Source of the DNA: Pseudobacteroides sp.
Lineage (GTDB): Bacteria; Bacillota; Clostridia; Acetivibrionales; DSM-2933
Assembly: GCF_036567765.1 (NCBI RefSeq)
Contig: NZ_DATCTU010000118.1
Span: 1 to 64,000, forward strand
DNA: 64,000 bases
Reading direction: 5' to 3'
Shown here: positions 17,358 through 25,925 of the stretch, piece by piece
Layout: every line of letters begins with the position of its first letter
Position numbering within the stretch: position 1 is the first letter of the stretch
Translations under genes and position numbers: made by a program
Notes under the pieces: model-generated
Database searches by the model: none
The model's input: the letters and a program-made list of their open reading frames with translations, nothing else
What the model was told of the DNA's origin: nothing

Positions 17358-17885
17358 ATGTATTGGTATGTACTTTTTGTACTAACAGGTCAGGAACAAA
17401 AGGTAAAACAAATTTTAGGAAAACAGCTAAATGGCAATTTATTTCAGCCATTCGTGCCACTACATGAGCAAATATTCAGGTCTTTAGGAACAGTAAATAA
17501 AGAATTGAAGCCATTGTTTCCAGGATATGTGTTTATTGAATCTGAAGTATCTGTACAGGAGTTCATAAACAGTATAAGCACTATAATTTATAATTCAAAT
17601 GATATTGTTCGAGTATTAAAATACTGTGATAAAGAAATTGCGATTAGGGAATCTGAAAAGCGGATGCTTCTTAACCTATGTAACGAAAACTATTGTGTTG
17701 AGTTATCTAGTGGCATTATCAAAGGCGATAGAATATATGTAACAAGTGGACCTCTCAAAGGGTATGAGAGTATCATTAAAAAAATCAATAGGCATAAAAG
17801 GCTGGCATGGATCGAAGTAGAGTTTTTAGGCCATATTAAGCAGGTTAGTGTACCTTTAGAAATTGTGGAGAGGTCGCATATATAA
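17358..17885 (+). CDS. loaP: LoaP-type NusG paralogue (processive antiterminator)
   Basis: I start at ATG 17358, 7 bases after GTGAGGT, giving MYWYVLFVLTGQEQKV and 175 residues. The N-terminal NGN fold (about 1-100) includes PLFPGYVFIE, and a KOW domain (about 115-170) contains GDRIYVTSGPLKGYES. Length and position match LoaP, the specialised NusG paralogue of Firmicutes that lets RNA polymerase read through terminators in long biosynthetic operons. Here it is the first gene behind the cluster promoter and is followed at once by a strong terminator. The ~43 kb plus-strand array downstream is its likely target. Confidence 0.9.
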   Translation: MYWYVLFVLTGQEQKVKQILGKQLNGNLFQPFVPLHEQIFRSLGTVNKELKPLFPGYVFIESEVSVQEFINSISTIIYNSNDIVRVLKYCDKEIAIRESEKRMLLNLCNENYCVELSSGIIKGDRIYVTSGPLKGYESIIKKINRHKRLAWIEVEFLGHIKQVSVPLEIVERSHI

Positions 17886-17901
17886 TTTACTTTTAGCTAT
17901 T

Positions 17902-17962
17902 AAAAACAAGACATTGTAATATTAGTGTTTACTTGTAAGATACAGTGTCTTGTTTTTAATAA
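17902..17962 (+). terminator. Terminator between loaP and the cluster
   Basis: AAAAACAAGACA (17902-17913) and TGTCTTGTTTTT (17946-17957) form a 12-bp stem that ends in a T-run. The biosynthetic genes beyond it should depend on read-through. Confidence 0.8.
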
Positions 17963-17993
17963 GCGTACAAATATATAAAAGGTGGGTGCAAAA

Positions 17994-18695
17994 ATGTCAA
18001 CAAATGTTTTATTGAGAGAGCATGCACTAGAAACAGTAAATGCTATGCTAATGGATAAACTGATTAGTGCACAGGATTTAAGGAAATTTATTCCTCAAGA
18101 GATCAATACAACAGAGCCTGAATACTTACGTCAGGAAATGGAAAGTTGGTATAGAACGCTTGGGATCGAAGAATTAATTAAAGAGAAATTCAGCTTGAAG
18201 CTACCGTATTTTACACGCCAGGAAATACAGGAAGCGTATGAAAATAATGAAATCATTCTTTGTGTACCAAAGGGCATAAGTCGTAAACAGTTAGGAATGC
18301 TATTCAATTTATCAAGTTGGGCTTTGGAGGATGAGCTGGTAGGACAAACAACGGAGATAGAAGATTTTTGGTTTAAGGCGAAAAATACTTTGACCCCTGA
18401 GCATACAGACAAGCCAGGAAACGAAATTAAGAGAATTTATGAAAAAGAAGGAAAGCTTGGGATGAGCCTTGAGCGCTATATGGCTTTTGTTGCACGTATG
18501 CGCTATTTACATGGGCAAACTCCAGATCTTAAGTTGAAGACATGGATAACTCATGGAAGATATGAGGGAAAAGCAATGCTTGTTGCCGGATTTGATTCAA
18601 AGTCTAAATTTTCTGTTCACGGTTGGATGCCTAACTTTCATACCCCACAAGTCGGGGGCCGCTATGTCATCATACCAGATCACTTATATATATAG
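17994..18695 (+). CDS. Unknown cluster protein, copy 1 of a two-member family
   Basis: The start is ATG 17994 behind AAAGGTGGG (233 residues). I do not recognise the family. It is clearly paralogous to the protein at 48002-48694. Both begin with an acidic helical region (LRKFI / LRRYV, then R-EME-WYR). Both then share ILCVPKGISR, WALxD, a W-F-K segment, LTPxxxxKxG, LERY, RYLxGxTPD, GRY, AGFD and VHGWMPxF. There is no signal peptide, membrane segment or known catalytic motif. The conserved Trp/Gly/His-rich C-terminal half suggests a compact beta-rich domain. It is the first structural gene after the terminator, and the two copies bracket part of the cluster, so a dedicated role in assembly, binding or resistance is likely. 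Confidence 0.8.
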   Translation: MSTNVLLREHALETVNAMLMDKLISAQDLRKFIPQEINTTEPEYLRQEMESWYRTLGIEELIKEKFSLKLPYFTRQEIQEAYENNEIILCVPKGISRKQLGMLFNLSSWALEDELVGQTTEIEDFWFKAKNTLTPEHTDKPGNEIKRIYEKEGKLGMSLERYMAFVARMRYLHGQTPDLKLKTWITHGRYEGKAMLVAGFDSKSKFSVHGWMPNFHTPQVGGRYVIIPDHLYI

Positions 18696-18739
18696 ATAAT
18701 CAAGTATTAAAGAAATTTTATAATAGTGAGAAATGATAT

Positions 18740-19663
18740 ATGGAGTCTTTACTATATTCTCGTGAAAATATAAAAATCCTTGTAGAAAACGGCAGCCCTA
18801 GGATGGATATTCAAATATTTAATGAAAAGGTACCTGAGGATGGTGCACTCATTAGAATCCTTTTTTCTTTAACAGGTACTCGAAATGATTTATCGTGTTT
18901 AAAGGATCTCGCTTCTTTTAGCAATATACCTGGTCATTTTGGTTATACAAGCGTTGGAGTTGTGGAAGAAGTCGGGAGTTGCTGTAGTTTTGCTGAGAAA
19001 GGGAAGACAGTACTTTTGCCTGCTCAGTATAGTAAATATATAAGTATAAAAGCATCGGATTACCAGGAAATGAGGGCGGTTTTGTTTAAAGCGGTTCCAA
19101 ACGATGTGGACAAGGTTGATGTACTGTTTCTTCCTGCTTTATGTACCGCGTTAAAATTATATTCAAACTTAGATGATCCTGAAAAAGGATCTATTATTTT
19201 TTTAGGGTGCAATATTATAGGCACTGTTTTTTTGAAGCTATTAGGCTGTGAAGGAATACATCCGAGCATATATATCGATCATGCGGATATGAAAGCTGAA
19301 CTACTCCTGGAAAATGGAGGGGAAGCTGTTATCGAAAATGGAGAGCAAATGCCCAAGGAGATGGCTAAGAAAGTCAAGGATGTTTTTGTTTTTTCTGCAT
19401 CACCATGGATTGATGATATAAGAGAAAATTCTTCATTGGATCATGCTAACTTTATTGATGTACCACAAGAAGATATAAAGCAAGAAAGATATCCATGGGT
19501 GTCCTACGATGTTCAGCAAGCAGCTTTGGATTTGATTAGCAATGGAGGTCTCTACTTTAGAGACCTAATTGCACAACATATACATGCAGAAACAGTACAG
19601 GAAACTTACAAGTCAATTAAGGAAAACACCTATAAAGGTAGAGTGCTTGTTTATGATTGGTAA
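18740..19663 (+). CDS. Zinc-independent medium-chain dehydrogenase/reductase-like protein
   Basis: This 307-residue protein has the MDR outline. An N-terminal GroES-like part contains FGYTSVGVVEEVGS, and a Rossmann segment (SIIFLGCNIIGTVFLKLLG) follows around residue 155. The C-terminal region has the usual HIHAETVQETYKSIKE ending. The catalytic zinc Cys and structural zinc cluster of alcohol dehydrogenases are absent, as in sugar-acid and BchC-like MDR proteins. It probably oxidises or reduces an alcohol or carbonyl on a pathway intermediate. The ribosome site is weak. It sits between the unknown protein and an aminotransferase. Confidence 0.6.
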   Translation: MESLLYSRENIKILVENGSPRMDIQIFNEKVPEDGALIRILFSLTGTRNDLSCLKDLASFSNIPGHFGYTSVGVVEEVGSCCSFAEKGKTVLLPAQYSKYISIKASDYQEMRAVLFKAVPNDVDKVDVLFLPALCTALKLYSNLDDPEKGSIIFLGCNIIGTVFLKLLGCEGIHPSIYIDHADMKAELLLENGGEAVIENGEQMPKEMAKKVKDVFVFSASPWIDDIRENSSLDHANFIDVPQEDIKQERYPWVSYDVQQAALDLISNGGLYFRDLIAQHIHAETVQETYKSIKENTYKGRVLVYDW

Positions 19664-19701
19664 TGTAGGCGATAATTGTTGGAGAGTATAAGGAGGTTCT
19701 T

Positions 19702-20823
19702 ATGGAAATAGCACCGTTGAAAATAGCTTTTAGTGAAGAAGAAAGAAAGTGGATATTAGATAGAATAAATGAATCCTTAAAAAGAGGAGAAATAAGCCAA
19801 GGACGTAATGTTCAGGAACTTGAAGAGAAGTTTGCTGCATATACGAGGGTTAAGCATGCAATCGCTGTTAACTCCGGTACAAGTGCTATTGAAATTGCCA
19901 TGAGAATACTGGGGGTAGTTGGTAAGGAAGTTCTGGTTCCTACAAATACATTTATGGCTACAGCTACAGGTGTGTTGTTCGCAGGTGGTAAAGTGCACCT
20001 TGTAGATTCTGACCCAAAGACATTATCTATAAGCTTGAAAGAATTGAAAAATAGAGTTACTAAAGATACGGCAGGGGTTATTATAGTCCACATCGGAGGG
20101 ATCATAACCCCTGAAATTAATGAAATTAAAAAATGGTGTGCTGAGCAGGGGATTTGGCTTTTTGAGGATGCTGCTCATGCTCATGGAAGTGCTTTTAATA
20201 ATTGCTTTGCAGGCGGATTTGGAATTGCAGGAAGTTACTCTTTCTTCGCGACCAAGATCATTACTAGCGGTGAAGGCGGAATTATTGTTACGAATGATGA
20301 TAATCTAGCTGAAAAAGCACGGTTATATAGGAATCATGGAAAACCTAATGCCTGGGTAACGAATAATACTCTCCTTGGTTCAAATTGGAGAATGAGTGAT
20401 ATCACCGCTGCTATTGCTTTAGCACAGCTTGAACGGTTAGATGAAATTATTACTGCAAGAGAAAAATTGGCAAATAAGTATAACGATCTCATGAAGGAAT
20501 TGCTTCCTGATTTGAAGATAGTACTTCCTTCAAGCAGGAGTAGTTGGTACAAGTATATAGTACTATTGCCCAAGGGGGTAAGCCGTGATGCTGTGAAACA
20601 AGCGATAAAAGATAGAGGCATTGGATTACAAGGAGAGGTATATGGAATCCCTTTGCATAAGCAGCCTGTGGCAAAAGAGGCTGGTTTTGAGGGCAATTTT
20701 CCTAACGCAGATGATGTCTGTGAGCGTCATATTTGCTTACCGATTTATCCTAGTTTAACGCTGGATCAAGTAGAGAAAGTCGTAAGAACTCTAGCTTCTG
20801 TATTAAATGAAACAAAAACCTAA
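19702..20823 (+). CDS. DegT/DnrJ/EryC1-type PLP aminotransferase 1
   Basis: This 373-residue fold-type I enzyme carries the PLP lysine at about residue 185 in FFATKIITSGEGG and the pyridine-N Asp in FEDAAHAHG (about residue 156). SGTSAIEIA is the phosphate-binding area. Enzymes of this family transaminate keto sugars, aminocyclitol precursors or similar carbonyls using Glu or Gln. It is more distant from the pair at 39771 and 42225 than those are from each other. AAGGAGG precedes the ATG. The adjacent MDR dehydrogenase could supply its carbonyl substrate. Confidence 0.88.
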   Translation: MEIAPLKIAFSEEERKWILDRINESLKRGEISQGRNVQELEEKFAAYTRVKHAIAVNSGTSAIEIAMRILGVVGKEVLVPTNTFMATATGVLFAGGKVHLVDSDPKTLSISLKELKNRVTKDTAGVIIVHIGGIITPEINEIKKWCAEQGIWLFEDAAHAHGSAFNNCFAGGFGIAGSYSFFATKIITSGEGGIIVTNDDNLAEKARLYRNHGKPNAWVTNNTLLGSNWRMSDITAAIALAQLERLDEIITAREKLANKYNDLMKELLPDLKIVLPSSRSSWYKYIVLLPKGVSRDAVKQAIKDRGIGLQGEVYGIPLHKQPVAKEAGFEGNFPNADDVCERHICLPIYPSLTLDQVEKVVRTLASVLNETKT

Positions 20824-20928
20824 CATTTGGTATACAAGGGGTATTTTATGATTTCTGAAATTTGTGTAGAGGGGTTTTAAAAAAACATACCGTGTACCGA
20901 TAAAAGAGGTTGGCTTAACTGCTGCACT

Positions 20929-21069
20929 TACATTCCTGCGGAGGCATTGGTAAACCAGGTGAGCATACCAGAGATTGCTTTGGGATGCTTGTTTGCAGTG
21001 CTGCTGTTTTTAGCAGCAACTTTGTTTTTTAAAACGAGTATCAAAAAATATTCCAGTGCGTCAAGTTAA
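20929..21069 (+). pseudogene. C-terminal scrap of an ABC-2 permease
   Basis: A 46-codon frame reads YIPAEALVNQVSIPEIALG, then a hydrophobic helix (LFAVLLFLAATLFF), and ends SIKKYSSASS before TAA. This is the typical last helix and tail of ABC-2 transporter permeases. No start and no upstream helices survive. It shows that an exporter gene once stood here; the intact exporter is now at 61478-62942. Confidence 0.6.
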
Positions 21070-21106
21070 ACATAAAAGGTATTAAAAGTAGTCTGGAGGG
21101 GTGTAG

Positions 21107-22582
21107 ATGTACAAGAAGGAATCTTTATATGAGATATTTGAAGAAATTTGTAGACAAATGCCTGCAAAGCTAGCATTAGTTTTGTCTGAGGAAGAAGTGA
21201 GCTATGAGGCTTTACTAAATAGAGTAATTACTTGGACTAATAACTTTATATCCATAGGGGTGAAACCTGGGGATAGGGTACTTTTGGTAACGGATCACCG
21301 ATATGATTTTATTGCTATCTGGTTTTCTTTGTGGAAGATGAAATGCATTCCGGTACCTTTAGAACCTACAGTGAGTTCTTCCGAACTTGAGTGTGCCATA
21401 CTTTCGTCAAAAGCCCACTGGGTATGCAGTGAAAATAGTGAGCATGTGCAAGCACTTTCTATTGATTCTAGAAGGCATAGCTTTGATATTCATCCAGAAT
21501 GGATTATCGCAAAGATGAATCTGAAAGAAACCCTTGAGCACATGCCAGACAATGCCTTTTATGTTTACACATCAGGGACAACAGGCACGCCGAAGTGTGT
21601 TATCTATGATCATGACGCATCTATGGCCACCGTAGACTCACTATTTGATGCGTATATAATGACAGAGAAGGATGTTGTACTAACACCTCTAACCCCTACA
21701 CTCCCAGCAACAATGTTTACTGTTATTCTTCCAACCCTAACGAAGGGAGCCACCCTTGTGATGCCTGACGAGCCTATTCCTGGGCTTATACTAAAATTGC
21801 TGACAAGGACAAGGGCAACCGTATTTTTTGCGGTACCCTACTTTTACAATTTGTTGATTGATGCAATTAAAGTAAGGGAGTTCTCAGATTGGGAAAATTT
21901 AAGGCTATGTCTTTCCACTTCTGCGTTTCTAACCAAGCAAACGTTTGATGAATTTTATGAATTATCTCATATTCCAATTAGGTCTATATTCTGCACATCC
22001 GAAGCGATGTACTGTACCTTTAATTCATCTGATGACCCTGAAAAACTTTGTAGATCTGTTGGGAAACCTCAAAAAGGAGTTAAGATCAAGGTAATTGATG
22101 CAGAAGACAAACAACTATTGCCTTTACAGGAAGGGCAGATTATTGTTTCAGGTACCCATCTCTCAAAGGGATACTTTAATCGACCAGAGCTCGAAGAAAA
22201 GGTTTATCGCAATGGATGGGTGTATACCGGAGACATGGGGTATTTTGACGAGGAAGGGAATTTATATATAACAGGCAGACTATCTGAAACGATTAACGTA
22301 GGAGGATATTTGGTAAATCCACAGGAAGTGGAAGGCATCCTTCTCTCGTTTCCAGGAGTTGCCGAAGCCCTGATCACTGCAGAAAATGACCCAATGGTAG
22401 GGGAATCAATTATAGGAAAAATTGTTATAAAAAATGGTCAGTATGTACATATCGAGGATTTAATACAGCACTGTAAGAAAGTACTTTTTCATTACAAGGT
22501 GCCCAGCAGGATTGATGTTGTAGAAGAGCTTCCCAAAAGCCGTTATGGCAAAATCCGTAGGCTGGTTGAGGAAATAATCTGA
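21107..22582 (+). CDS. AMP-dependent acyl ligase 1 (stand-alone adenylation enzyme)
   Basis: This 491-residue ANL-superfamily enzyme has the P-loop YTSGTTGTPKC near residue 153, SEAMYCTF, YTGDMGYFDEEG with the ribose Asp, the hinge GRLSETINVGGYLV, and the A10 lysine in PKSRYGKIRR. It should adenylate a carboxylic or amino acid and load it on one of the cluster's free carrier proteins. No carrier domain is attached. A paralogue lies at 27594, and the two ligases flank the three tandem radical SAM genes. CTGGAGGGG precedes the ATG. The substrate cannot be read from sequence alone. Confidence 0.9.
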   Translation: MYKKESLYEIFEEICRQMPAKLALVLSEEEVSYEALLNRVITWTNNFISIGVKPGDRVLLVTDHRYDFIAIWFSLWKMKCIPVPLEPTVSSSELECAILSSKAHWVCSENSEHVQALSIDSRRHSFDIHPEWIIAKMNLKETLEHMPDNAFYVYTSGTTGTPKCVIYDHDASMATVDSLFDAYIMTEKDVVLTPLTPTLPATMFTVILPTLTKGATLVMPDEPIPGLILKLLTRTRATVFFAVPYFYNLLIDAIKVREFSDWENLRLCLSTSAFLTKQTFDEFYELSHIPIRSIFCTSEAMYCTFNSSDDPEKLCRSVGKPQKGVKIKVIDAEDKQLLPLQEGQIIVSGTHLSKGYFNRPELEEKVYRNGWVYTGDMGYFDEEGNLYITGRLSETINVGGYLVNPQEVEGILLSFPGVAEALITAENDPMVGESIIGKIVIKNGQYVHIEDLIQHCKKVLFHYKVPSRIDVVEELPKSRYGKIRRLVEEII

Positions 22583-22593
22583 ACAGAAAAGAG

Positions 22594-24228
22594 GTGAAAA
22601 CTATAAATATTACATTAGCAGAATGGAGATCTAACAAATCTTTGTATAAATGGGGATCTTTGGGGATACAATATATCGCTTCATCACTAAGGTATGAAGG
22701 GCATTGTGTTCATGTATCAGTATATGAGGGAAAACCAGTAGATCAGGTTGCTAAAAGCATATTACTGCAAAAACCGGATGTAGTGGGAATTCCGATTTTC
22801 AGGGAAACTTGGGATACAATGTTTGACTTAACCAGGAGACTGAAAGAAAAAAGTCCCCAGTTAAAAATATTTACTGGTGGGCATACCGCATCTTTATATG
22901 CTGGAAAAGTATTGGAAACCAATCCCTATATAGATATCGTAGTTTGCGGAGAAGGCGAAATGACCGTAGTGGAGCTTTGTAACAGAATTCAGGAAGGTAG
23001 CAGTCTTGAAGGTTGTAAAGGGATATTCTACAGGGAAAACGGCTGCATCTTTAGAAATGATTCAAGAGGATTGGTTGAAGACCTCGACAGCTTGCCTTTT
23101 CCAGTGATGGACGTTATGAAGGATATGACGGCTGAAGATCAGCCATATATATTTGTTACTATTTCTTCTTCTAGGGGATGCTTGGGAAACTGTGAGTTTT
23201 GTGTTGAACATAGAGTTAGTAGAGTTCGGGGGTACCCCCAATGGAGAGGAAGATCACCTGAGAATGTAGTGGATGAAATTATTAATATTAAAAATTCTTT
23301 TCATGGAAAGCGGCTGATTGTTAATTTTATAGACGGAGCTTTTGAAGACCCAGAACCTCAGAATAAAGAGCGAGTACGAAAAATGATGGATTTGATAGAG
23401 CAGCACGGTATAAAAATGGCCTTTTCCTTTTTGACCAGGGCAGAGTCATGGTCAGAAAGGGACGAAGAGCTTATTGCAAGAATGAAAAACTTGGGGCTGT
23501 ATTGTATATCTATCGGTCTTGAAAGCGGCTCGCACAATTCCCTAAAGATTTTTGGTAAGCGTGCAACCATTGAAGACAACATACGAGCCTGCAATCTTTT
23601 TAAAAGCAAGGGAATTTCTGTGTATGGCTTTTTGATCATGTTCCATCCCTATGCAGCATTGATGGATTTAAGAGAGACTGCCAGGTTTTTAAAGGAAGAA
23701 GGAATGACCCATCGTCCTGAAGTATGGCCTCATGCGGTTTATGTCTACCCCGATACACGATTGTTTCAAAGAATTACACAAGATGGTCTACTACTTGGGA
23801 CGGATGAAGATGGATATGCTTATTCCTACGCATTTAAAGATGGACGTGTTGGAAAGCTGTGTAAAATAATGGAGAGGATAAAAAACTTAAGCAGTTTTAT
23901 TGCTTTTCAGCTTCTCTTGGATAAAGTCTCTCAGGAATTTGAATTATATGAGGTCTGGAAAAACTTATACGAAGAATTTAAAGACATTCAGCCATTGGTA
24001 GAGGGGTATCAGTCTGAATTTAGAAGCATCATCAATGAGGTAGGAAATCATCAATATGACTTATTTATTGCTTTAATTGAAGCGGCAGAGGACAATCGTC
24101 TGGAAGAGGTAGAAAAGAGTATCATTGATGATTGGGAGCAGATACTTTTAAAACAAAAGGAATTATTGGAAAAGAAGTGGTTTCAAAACCGTATGCAATT
24201 GGCAAGAAGGAAAATCCGAATAGTCTAA
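22594..24228 (+). CDS. Cobalamin-type radical SAM enzyme 1
   Basis: This 544-residue protein starts at GTG 22594. An N-terminal B12-binding-like Rossmann domain (about residues 20-135) contains DVVGIPIF, GGHTASLYA and VVCGEGEMTV. The radical SAM core carries C196, C200 and C203 in RGCLGNCEFC, the canonical CxxxCxxC. A helical C-terminal extension of some 150 residues ends in QNRMQLARRKIR. The DxHxxG cobalamin ligand motif is absent, as in many class B radical methylases. Members methylate unactivated carbons or phosphinates, or do cyclisations. It is the first of three tandem paralogues. Confidence 0.88.
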   Translation: MKTINITLAEWRSNKSLYKWGSLGIQYIASSLRYEGHCVHVSVYEGKPVDQVAKSILLQKPDVVGIPIFRETWDTMFDLTRRLKEKSPQLKIFTGGHTASLYAGKVLETNPYIDIVVCGEGEMTVVELCNRIQEGSSLEGCKGIFYRENGCIFRNDSRGLVEDLDSLPFPVMDVMKDMTAEDQPYIFVTISSSRGCLGNCEFCVEHRVSRVRGYPQWRGRSPENVVDEIINIKNSFHGKRLIVNFIDGAFEDPEPQNKERVRKMMDLIEQHGIKMAFSFLTRAESWSERDEELIARMKNLGLYCISIGLESGSHNSLKIFGKRATIEDNIRACNLFKSKGISVYGFLIMFHPYAALMDLRETARFLKEEGMTHRPEVWPHAVYVYPDTRLFQRITQDGLLLGTDEDGYAYSYAFKDGRVGKLCKIMERIKNLSSFIAFQLLLDKVSQEFELYEVWKNLYEEFKDIQPLVEGYQSEFRSIINEVGNHQYDLFIALIEAAEDNRLEEVEKSIIDDWEQILLKQKELLEKKWFQNRMQLARRKIRIV

Positions 24229-24252
24229 GGATACAGGAGGAAAAAACTGCCG

Positions 24253-25884
24253 ATGAAAGTACCAAGTGTTGTTTTACTTGAATGGCGTTTATATAAACGT
24301 GCGGAAAGGTACTCCCTGGGTTTAAATTATATTCACGCAGCACTAAAAAATTCAGGGTTCAATACTCAAACTTTTTTGTTTGAAGGAGTTTCCATTGAGA
24401 AGGCCTGTGAAGATATACTGGCAGCAGATCCAGATATTGTGGGAATTAAGTTTTACAGTGAAACCTCTGTGCCCACATTTGAAATTGCAAGAAAATTAAA
24501 GGAAAAAAAGCCCCAGATAAAAATAGCGATAGGGGGACATACAGCGACATTATATGGTGCCCTGATCCTAAAACAGGAACCTTCCATAGATATCGTGGTT
24601 AGTGGGGAAGGGGAACTGACATTTATTGAGCTTTGTGAGAGGATACAAAATAATCAAAGTCTCTCAGACTGTCAAGGGATTATATACCGTGAAGGCGATA
24701 CGATTTTTCGGAATCAGCCCAGGGGATTTATTAAGGATCTTGATACGGCGATATTACCGGACAGTAGTGTTTTCGAAGACTCGAAAGATCCATCCAGTTG
24801 GTTTGTGCAGTATGCTATTTCTACGGCGAGAGGATGTACAGGAAACTGTTACTTCTGTGTTATTAACAGGGTTTATGAGGAAAAGGGAAAGAAACAGTGG
24901 AGAGGAATGTCTCCGGAGAAAATAGTGGATGAACTTGAACAGGCATCCTTAAAGTTCTCTAATAAGCAGATGATTGTAAAATTTGTGGATAGTGCTTTTG
25001 AGGATCCGGATCCAAAGACTAAAAAACGACTAAGGAGAATTATTCAATTAATAGGGGAGCGGCACTTAAATATTGCATTTTCATTTTTTACCAGGGCCGA
25101 ATCATGGAGTTCTGAGGATGAAGATTTGATCATTGAGATGAAAAAAGCAGGATTATATAAAATTTCGCTTGGACTGGATGAGAGCATTAAGCCCTACGCT
25201 ATTAGAGATTTTACACGGAAAGCCTTGTGCCAGGAAAATAAACAGGTAAGCAAATTGTTTGAGCGGAACGGGGTTCAGCCGTATGGATATTTAATATTAT
25301 TCCACCCCTTCATAACCATGGAGAACCTTGAAGAAAGTGCTATATTTTTAGATGAAATCGGAATGTCTCCATATCCCGATGTATGGACTCATGAAGTCAC
25401 TTTATATCCTGACACGAGGCTTTTTAGTCATGTTGTAAGCAGCGGACTGCTTTTAGGTACTGATTCTGAAGGGTACTCATATAAATATGGATATGAAGAT
25501 GGAAGAGTGACCAAGATGCAAGCTGTCATCCATGAAGTCAAAGAGCTGACTAGTTTTAGGAATATTCGAAGTTCAATGCTTAAGGTAGATATGGACTTTG
25601 ATGTCTATAATGCATGGAGTGGAAGAATGCAAGAAATGCAAGTGATTAAGGATGAGATGGATACATATAAAAGCAAGGTCTTGTCGCTCTATAAAGAATT
25701 GGGGAACAGGCAAAGGGAATTATTCTTGGAGGCCGTTAGCATTATAAAACAAGGCAGGTTTAACTCTAACAGTTGGATTGTTGAGGCATGGGATCAGGTT
25801 TTTAGTGAAAAACAAGGTGAGCTTGAAAAAATGTGGCTTCAAAACCGATTGCAGATAGGGAGAAAAAAGGTAAGGTTGAATTAA
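24253..25884 (+). CDS. Cobalamin-type radical SAM enzyme 2
   Basis: This 543-residue paralogue of the preceding gene has a B12-binding-like domain with DIVGIKFY, GGHTATLYG and VVSGEGELTF. The iron-sulfur cysteines C195, C199 and C202 lie in RGCTGNCYFC. It also has the family segments WRGMSPEKIVDEL, FEDPDP, FFTRAESWS and the C-terminal QNRLQIGRKKVR. AGGAGG precedes ATG 24253. Sequence similarity over the full length shows tandem duplication, while the differences in the substrate-side half suggest a different target position or substrate. Confidence 0.88.
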   Translation: MKVPSVVLLEWRLYKRAERYSLGLNYIHAALKNSGFNTQTFLFEGVSIEKACEDILAADPDIVGIKFYSETSVPTFEIARKLKEKKPQIKIAIGGHTATLYGALILKQEPSIDIVVSGEGELTFIELCERIQNNQSLSDCQGIIYREGDTIFRNQPRGFIKDLDTAILPDSSVFEDSKDPSSWFVQYAISTARGCTGNCYFCVINRVYEEKGKKQWRGMSPEKIVDELEQASLKFSNKQMIVKFVDSAFEDPDPKTKKRLRRIIQLIGERHLNIAFSFFTRAESWSSEDEDLIIEMKKAGLYKISLGLDESIKPYAIRDFTRKALCQENKQVSKLFERNGVQPYGYLILFHPFITMENLEESAIFLDEIGMSPYPDVWTHEVTLYPDTRLFSHVVSSGLLLGTDSEGYSYKYGYEDGRVTKMQAVIHEVKELTSFRNIRSSMLKVDMDFDVYNAWSGRMQEMQVIKDEMDTYKSKVLSLYKELGNRQRELFLEAVSIIKQGRFNSNSWIVEAWDQVFSEKQGELEKMWLQNRLQIGRKKVRLN

Positions 25885-25925
25885 TCGGTGGTAGAAGTTT
25901 TATTTATAAAAGTGAGGTCATATAT

